Part shown: piece by piece, positions 6,664-10,512 of the stretch
How the letters are laid out: every line of letters starts with the position of its first letter
Position numbering within the stretch: position 1 is the first letter of the stretch
Assembly (NCBI GenBank): GCA_016196785.1
Contig: JACPXA010000123.1
Location: forward strand, 1-10,512
Direction of reading: 5' to 3'
DNA length: 10,512 nucleotides
From: Elusimicrobiota bacterium
GTDB lineage: Bacteria; Elusimicrobiota; Elusimicrobia; 2-01-FULL-59-12; JACPXA01
Made by a program: the position numbers and the translations under genes
Notes under the pieces: generated by a model
The model's input: the letters and a program-made list of their open reading frames with translations, nothing else
Told to the model about the DNA's origin: nothing
Database searches by the model: none

Positions 6664-8372
6664 TGTATCCTAGTAAGAGTCAGATCGAGGACCAGGTTGA
6701 GATACCGATAGTCCTTGGCCCGTTCCGACCAGGGGATCCATAACAGCAGAATCTTTGACTCCTCTGTGGCCGCCATGAGCTGTCCGAGGAAATCCTCATG
6801 GGCCAGATGTTGTCCCGAGGGTGGCCCCAAGACGACGGCGATTGAGAGCTGGTGTGCTTGACAGTGGGCTACGATCTCACGCTCGCTGCCCGCTTTGGTG
6901 GGAAGATAGCCACGATCCAAGCGACTGACCAACTGAAACTTGAGCTTATGTTTCTTAATGATCTGGGAGAACCGTTCCTTGACTTGCGTGAGTTCCGCTT
7001 GAGCGTCCTCGGGAGAAAAAAACGCGACTTCAAGGGGTTTGAGGGTACCCTCCTCTACGGGCATCTCGACCCCCCCCTCTACGCCCAGTTCTGCCGCGCG
7101 GGCCTCCGCGGGCGATGCGAGAGCGGCCGGTGGCGGAGGGGGGGAGGTCACAACAGGGGAAGGGGGGACGGACACAGCGAGTGGGGGTTGGGGGCTGGGG
7201 ACGGAAGGTTCCGTCAGCAGTTCCTCCATGAGTTGTTTCACCAGGTCCATAGTGACCGCTTGCTGCGCCAGTGCAGTCCGCGCATGGACCTGCTGGAGGA
7301 ACCCTTCCATCGCACGGAGCTCGGTCAGCCTGGTCGCAATATAGACGAGCAGATCCTCGCTCAGCTCCAACGGTTTCCTCTCCGGCCCTTCTCCCATGCC
7401 TGTCGCCTTTTTCTTCAAGATCGCCACACGGGTTTCGAGGGTGGGGGCTTTCATGTCGGCGATGAGTCCCCACTCAAAGCGGGTCCGGATGCGATCCGCC
7501 AACGTCGAGAGTTGCTTGGGCGGTCGGTCCGAGGTGAGGACGATTTGCTTGTTGTTCTCCCGCAGCAGATTAAAGATATGGAAAAACTGCTCTTGGGTTT
7601 CCTCGGAGTTTGCCAGAAACTGGACGTCGTCAACCAAGAGCAGATCTACCGTCTTGAACTGCTCTGGGAGTTGGTGGATCACACCTTGGCGAGTCGCCTC
7701 GATGACATGATGGATTAAGCGCTCCGCCGGCAGATACAAGATGGTGAGCGACGACTGGCGTTGGGACAGTTGATGGGCGATGGCTTGCATGAGATGGGTT
7801 TTGCCCAACCCCACGCTGCCATAGATAAACAACGGGTTATAGATCCTCCCGGGGGTTTCCGCCACCGCCAGCGCGGCGGCATGGGTAAACCGGTTATGGG
7901 GACCGATGACAAATTCGTCGAACGTGTAGCGTGGATTCAACGTAGATCCAAAATCGAGCGTTGGTCCCTTACTCGGTACACCAGCGGCTGGCTGACTGGG
8001 CGGAACGGCGGAGGAAACACTCAGGATCTCTTTCTTCCCCTCACCCCCCAACTGCTCCGCCGTCGTCTCGAGAAAATCTTCCAAGAGGGGGGACAGCTCG
8101 TGGTCCACCTGCACGCTGGCGGTGGTGACGATCCCCTGGGGACAGAGTTCACGCAAGAACCGCTCCACCTCCGCGCGCTCCGTGTCGCCCAGTTGGAAGA
8201 GATAACACGCCCAGTTGTAGTCCGTTGAGAGCGTCTTAAAGGGTTGACTCAACGTGACCGGAAGCTTTTGCCCGAGGCGCTTGAGGTCGTCAGCGGTGGC
8301 TTTCAGCTTGAGCCGATACCGCTGCGGGTCCTTTGCGGAAGGGAAGTGACTGAGTTCCCATCGTTCGATCAT
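6660..8372 (-). CDS. DnaA-type AAA+ ATPase lacking the DnaA DNA-binding domain, with novel N- and C-terminal domains
   Basis: This protein of 570 residues is a mosaic. Residues 1-110 are an unrecognised folded-looking domain. Residues 146-386 are a DnaA domain III core: NPRYTFDEFVIG (the DnaA entry motif), Walker A GSVGLGKT (185-192), Walker B LLLVDD (244-249), sensor 1 TSDRPP (280-285), the box VII region with Arg294 and Arg298 (arginine-finger position), and sensor 2 LRAMEG with Arg353. ATP binding and oligomerisation therefore look intact. After this comes a Pro/Ser-rich linker (390-420) instead of DnaA domain IV; the helix-turn-helix signature for DnaA boxes is absent. Residues 450-570 form a second unrecognised domain, with a charged helix and alternating hydrophobic strands (LSIAVVLG, ILLLWIP). 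It cannot be the replication initiator. Its place 5 nt after pilT and 1 nt before a sensor kinase suggests an ATP-dependent switch or adaptor for them; this is inference. The ATG at 8372 directly follows the pilT stop. Confidence 0.85.
   Translation of the reverse strand: MIERWELSHFPSAKDPQRYRLKLKATADDLKRLGQKLPVTLSQPFKTLSTDYNWACYLFQLGDTERAEVERFLRELCPQGIVTTASVQVDHELSPLLEDFLETTAEQLGGEGKKEILSVSSAVPPSQPAAGVPSKGPTLDFGSTLNPRYTFDEFVIGPHNRFTHAAALAVAETPGRIYNPLFIYGSVGLGKTHLMQAIAHQLSQRQSSLTILYLPAERLIHHVIEATRQGVIHQLPEQFKTVDLLLVDDVQFLANSEETQEQFFHIFNLLRENNKQIVLTSDRPPKQLSTLADRIRTRFEWGLIADMKAPTLETRVAILKKKATGMGEGPERKPLELSEDLLVYIATRLTELRAMEGFLQQVHARTALAQQAVTMDLVKQLMEELLTEPSVPSPQPPLAVSVPPSPVVTSPPPPPAALASPAEARAAELGVEGGVEMPVEEGTLKPLEVAFFSPEDAQAELTQVKERFSQIIKKHKLKFQLVSRLDRGYLPTKAGSEREIVAHCQAHQLSIAVVLGPPSGQHLAHEDFLGQLMAATEESKILLLWIPWSERAKDYRYLNLVLDLTLTRIQ
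6668..6671 (-). promoter_or_regulatory. Shine-Dalgarno AGGA deciding the kinase start
   Basis: AGGA sits 7 nt before the ATG at 6660 and only 4 nt before the GTG at 6663. The spacing favours the ATG, which shares its A with the TGA stop of the DnaA-type gene. Confidence 0.5.
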
Positions 8373-8377
8373 TCCGT

Positions 8378-9472
8378 TTACGTTCCAACCATGCTCCCCG
8401 GCGCCTCTCGATCGATCCCTCGCAACTTCAACATAAAGTCGTCTGAGTTCGTGGCGTGATCCATCGCCTCTTTGGGCGTCACTAACCCTTTCTGCAGGAG
8501 CCGGAGCAGATCTTGATCAAAGGTGTGCATCCCATAAAATTCCCCTTGTTCCATGGTACGGTACAGTTCGAAGGATTTCCCATCAGCCACAAGCTTCTTA
8601 ATGAGCGAGGTCCCGATGAGAACCTCCGTAATGGGGACCTGACCCTGCCCATCCATCCTCGTGAGAAGCCGCTGTGCAACAATCCCTTTCAAGACATTGG
8701 CAATCTGGAGGCGGACCGAGAATTGCTGATGGGGAGGACAGAGCCCGACCATCCGGTCAACGGTCTGGACCGCATCCATGGTATGGATCGTGGAGAGCAC
8801 GAGATGGCCGGTCTCGGCAGCGGTGAGCCCAGCTATCATCGCCTCATAGTCCCGCATTTCCCCGATCACAATGACGTCCGGGTCCTGCCGGAGGACGTGC
8901 CGGAGCGCCGCCTGAAAGGACTGGGTGTCTGACCCCACCTCCCGCTGGGAGATGCTGGAGAGCCGATCGTGATGATAGTACTCGATCGGATCTTCTACGG
9001 TGATGACCTTATAGGCGAAATGCTGATTGATGTAATCTAGCATCGAGTTCATCGTTGTCGTCTTTCCCGAACCTGTGACCCCTGCGATCAAGATGAGCCC
9101 CCGGGACAGGGTGCATAATCGTTGCAACGTCTCCTCAGGGAGATTGAGTTCCTTAAAGGACTTGACATCGAACGGAACGACGCGGAGCGTCAATGCAACG
9201 GTCCCCCGCTGGCGGTAAATGTTCACCCGGAACCGACTCACCTCCCCGACCTCGTACGAGATATCCAGTTCGTCGTGCTCTTCAAACCGTTGGCGTTGTT
9301 CCTCATTCATCAGGGAGTAGGCCAGTTCCCGCACGTAGTCCGCGGAGAGCGGCTCCGATTGCACCGAGGAGAGCGATCCGTGAATGCGCACTAGGGGGAC
9401 GGCATTCGCCTTGAAGTGGATATCTGAGATGCCCTTCCGAAGCATGAGTTGGAGGAGTTGTTTGACGTTCAT
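8378..9472 (-). CDS. pilT: PilT-family twitching-motility (type IV pilus) ATPase
   Basis: This is a 364-residue cytoplasmic hexameric secretion ATPase of the PilT/PilU branch, about the usual length. The N-terminal PAS-like domain (1-100) opens with MNVKQLLQLMLRKGISDIHF, the common PilT start. The catalytic domain has Walker A GVTGSGKT (131-138), Asp box ITVEDPIEY (157-165), Walker B DVIVIGEMRD (199-208, Glu205) and a His box with His223 and His230. PilT powers pilus retraction at the inner membrane. Its retraction signature AIRNLIRE reads LIKKLVAD here (290-297), a clear departure, so the motor could be a PilT paralogue rather than the canonical retraction enzyme. The C-terminus (HTFDQDLLRLLQKGLV onward) is typical of PilT. 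No pilin, PilC or PilB gene is in the window. The next gene starts 5 nt downstream, so the two are probably co-expressed. The symbol names the family, not proven retraction function. Confidence 0.9.
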   Translation of the reverse strand: MNVKQLLQLMLRKGISDIHFKANAVPLVRIHGSLSSVQSEPLSADYVRELAYSLMNEEQRQRFEEHDELDISYEVGEVSRFRVNIYRQRGTVALTLRVVPFDVKSFKELNLPEETLQRLCTLSRGLILIAGVTGSGKTTTMNSMLDYINQHFAYKVITVEDPIEYYHHDRLSSISQREVGSDTQSFQAALRHVLRQDPDVIVIGEMRDYEAMIAGLTAAETGHLVLSTIHTMDAVQTVDRMVGLCPPHQQFSVRLQIANVLKGIVAQRLLTRMDGQGQVPITEVLIGTSLIKKLVADGKSFELYRTMEQGEFYGMHTFDQDLLRLLQKGLVTPKEAMDHATNSDDFMLKLRGIDREAPGSMVGT

Positions 9473-10152
9473 CGAGCCTCCTGTTTGTGCCCAGGTCGTT
9501 TAGCGCTCAAAGGCGGCCACACGGGCCGCAAGGTATTGAGGAAGGTCAGCACCACCGTTTCCGTGGCTGACTGGATGTCAACCCCTTCATAGCTGGCGTT
9601 CGAAGCCCACACGACCCCGCCGGTTTTGACGTCCACCATCCGTGCGCTCGCCCCGACCGTTGCGCTCACCGATACGACTTCCGAATCTTTGAGTCCAAAG
9701 ACGGACCCCGTCGTCCGCGCGTTGGACCCACTCAAAGGGACTACCGGATGGGTGACCACGACCGATCCCGAACTGCTCTGCTTTCCGAGAAACACCAGCA
9801 GGCGCTGCGCAGGGACAAACTCGCTCACGGTGCCGGTGATCAGCGTATCAACCCCTAAGAGCTGCCCCGCACGCTGCAGGGTATCCGGCGCGTCCTCGGG
9901 AGTGATGGCTTGCTCCCGGAGGAGGGCTTCCAACTGGCGACGCTCGACCACCTCCACCCCGACCCTGAGGAGCTGTCTCACCCACTCATCGGCGACTGTG
10001 GCGCCTCCCTCGCCTTCAAAGGCCAGCACCGCCACTCGTCGCACCGCACTGAAGTCATAGCCCGGTTTCACCGAGGCCGTGGGGGCACATCCGCCGAGGA
10101 GGCCGCCCACCAGGAGCAAAGCAAGAAATCTTCCCAAGTTTCTAGAACTCAT
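9469..10152 (-). CDS. CsgG/HfaB-like outer-membrane lipoprotein
   Basis: This 227-residue protein has a lipoprotein signal: basic N-terminus, hydrophobic stretch LALLLVGGLL and lipobox LGGC with lipidated Cys22. Position +2 is Ala, so outer-membrane sorting is expected. The mature part has the layout of the CsgG/HfaB family. A first strand RRVAVLAFEG (38-47) is followed by VEVVERRQLEALLREQ (66-81), the segment LLGVDTLITGTVSEF (98-112), a Ser/Thr/Gly-rich middle that could form membrane hairpins, and ARMVDVKTGGVVWAS (170-184), like the R-x-V-D-x-x-T-G-x-V-x-W block of CsgG. CsgG forms the secretion pore for curli; many relatives have no curli genes nearby and unknown function, and none are visible here. 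It is a little shorter than CsgG (about 277). The start overlaps the TPR stop by 4 nt, and the stop overlaps the pilT start by 4 nt. Family assignment is fairly secure, the substrate is unknown. Confidence 0.8.
   Translation of the reverse strand: MSSRNLGRFLALLLVGGLLGGCAPTASVKPGYDFSAVRRVAVLAFEGEGGATVADEWVRQLLRVGVEVVERRQLEALLREQAITPEDAPDTLQRAGQLLGVDTLITGTVSEFVPAQRLLVFLGKQSSSGSVVVTHPVVPLSGSNARTTGSVFGLKDSEVVSVSATVGASARMVDVKTGGVVWASNASYEGVDIQSATETVVLTFLNTLRPVWPPLSAKRPGHKQEAR
9477..9482 (-). promoter_or_regulatory. Strong Shine-Dalgarno AGGAGG for pilT-like gene
   Basis: A full AGGAGG lies 4 nt before the ATG of the PilT-like gene, inside the last codons of the lipoprotein gene. It is the strongest ribosome-binding site in the right block, where most other starts rely on overlap. 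It supports the ATG at 9472 and suggests that the ATPase is translated well in its own right. Confidence 0.75.
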
Positions 10153-10512
10153 CCCGCTTGGGCTTTCAGACGCTCTAGGTGCGCTAAGTGTTTTCTCGCC
10201 ATCTCGGCCTGGTGACCTCCGGGGTTCGTTTCCAGAAACCGGTTCCAGTGGACAATCGCCTCATCAACTTGATGTTGTTGTTCATAAATGAGTCCGAGGT
10301 GCAAATGTGCCGATTGGGACCCCGGGGCTAACTCGACCGCCCGTTCCAACGCAGTAATCGCCTCTGGAAGCCGCTGCATCCGATAGTAGGCCAACCCGAG
10401 CGTCAGATGCGCTTGGGGGTTTTCCTGTTCCTCTTCAACCGCCTGGTCAAGGAATTCGACCGCTTTGGGGAAATCCCCGGCTTGGAAGGCTTTGACGCCT
10501 CGCTGGTACGAC
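10149..10512 (-). CDS. TPR-repeat protein, C-terminal part (5' end outside window)
   Basis: The frame is open from the right edge and gives about 120 residues before a TGA. It shows tetratricopeptide repeats: a partial first one (YQRGVKAFQAGDFPKAVEF), then AHLTLGLAYYRMQRLPEAI with ALERAVELAP, then AHLHLGLIYEQQHQVDEAI with FLETNP. The W/L-G-Y-A-P spacing fits the 34-residue TPR consensus. The TPR array is a protein-protein interaction scaffold, and nothing here suggests catalysis. An internal ATG at 10394 lies in the middle of a repeat and is unlikely to be the real start. The stop codon overlaps the ATG of the next gene by 4 nt (ATGA), so the two are probably translationally coupled. By its position ahead of a CsgG-like lipoprotein and PilT, it may assemble an envelope complex; that is inference. 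Its localisation cannot be judged because the N-terminus is missing. Confidence 0.88.
   Translation of the reverse strand, partial: SYQRGVKAFQAGDFPKAVEFLDQAVEEEQENPQAHLTLGLAYYRMQRLPEAITALERAVELAPGSQSAHLHLGLIYEQQHQVDEAIVHWNRFLETNPGGHQAEMARKHLAHLERLKAQAG

Noticed and set aside
6852..7718. Long plus-strand ORF of 288 codons opposite the DnaA-type gene
   Set aside because: Antisense to the AAA+ motifs, no recognisable domain, no convincing ribosome-binding site.
6660..8372. Chromosomal replication initiator dnaA and a nearby origin
   Set aside because: No domain IV DNA-binding signature, no dnaN or gyrB neighbours and no cluster of DnaA boxes noticed in the gaps, which are too short to hold an origin.

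Overview
The window holds ten genes, all on the minus strand, so transcription runs from the right edge to the left. Two genes are cut by the window: the TPR gene loses its 5' end at the right edge and the beta-helix gene loses its 3' end at the left edge. A lipobox lipoprotein of CsgG type, a PilT-family ATPase and several exported proteins point to a diderm, Gram-negative-type bacterium of moderately high GC. The gene mix (MTA phosphorylase beside a GAF-rich kinase, PilT and a DnaA-type ATPase) would suit a Nitrospirota or NC10-like lineage, but this is impression only and the sequence alone does not fix the taxon. There are no tRNA or rRNA genes, insertion sequences or CRISPR arrays.

Right block (10512 to about 2884): TPR protein, CsgG-like lipoprotein, PilT-like ATPase, DnaA-type AAA+ protein with unfamiliar flanking domains, GAF-GAF sensor histidine kinase, methylthioadenosine phosphorylase (mtnP), HAD phosphatase. 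The junctions are very tight: 4-nt ATGA overlaps (TPR/lipoprotein, lipoprotein/pilT, kinase/mtnP), a 1-nt TGATG overlap (DnaA-like/kinase), a 5-nt gap (pilT/DnaA-like) and an 8-nt GTG overlap (mtnP/HAD). This looks like one translationally coupled operon whose promoter lies beyond the right edge. The first five genes look like an envelope, motor, switch and sensor module. The last two look like nucleoside salvage and metabolite phosphatase functions riding on the same transcript.

Left block (2868 to 1): a membrane-anchored TolB-like beta-propeller follows 15 nt after the HAD gene. After it come a secreted DJ-1/PfpI-fold protein that has lost its nucleophilic cysteine, and an exported parallel beta-helix protein whose reading frame is broken at a 7-base C run. 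Spacing is looser here (61 and 83 nt), and each gap contains a possible hairpin, so these may be partly independent units. All three products appear to be exported.

The most unusual item is the DnaA-type protein. It keeps a complete-looking nucleotide-binding core but lacks the DnaA DNA-binding domain, has novel N- and C-terminal domains, and is sandwiched between pilT and a histidine kinase. The other notable items are the cysteine-less DJ-1 protein and the homopolymer frameshift in the beta-helix gene.
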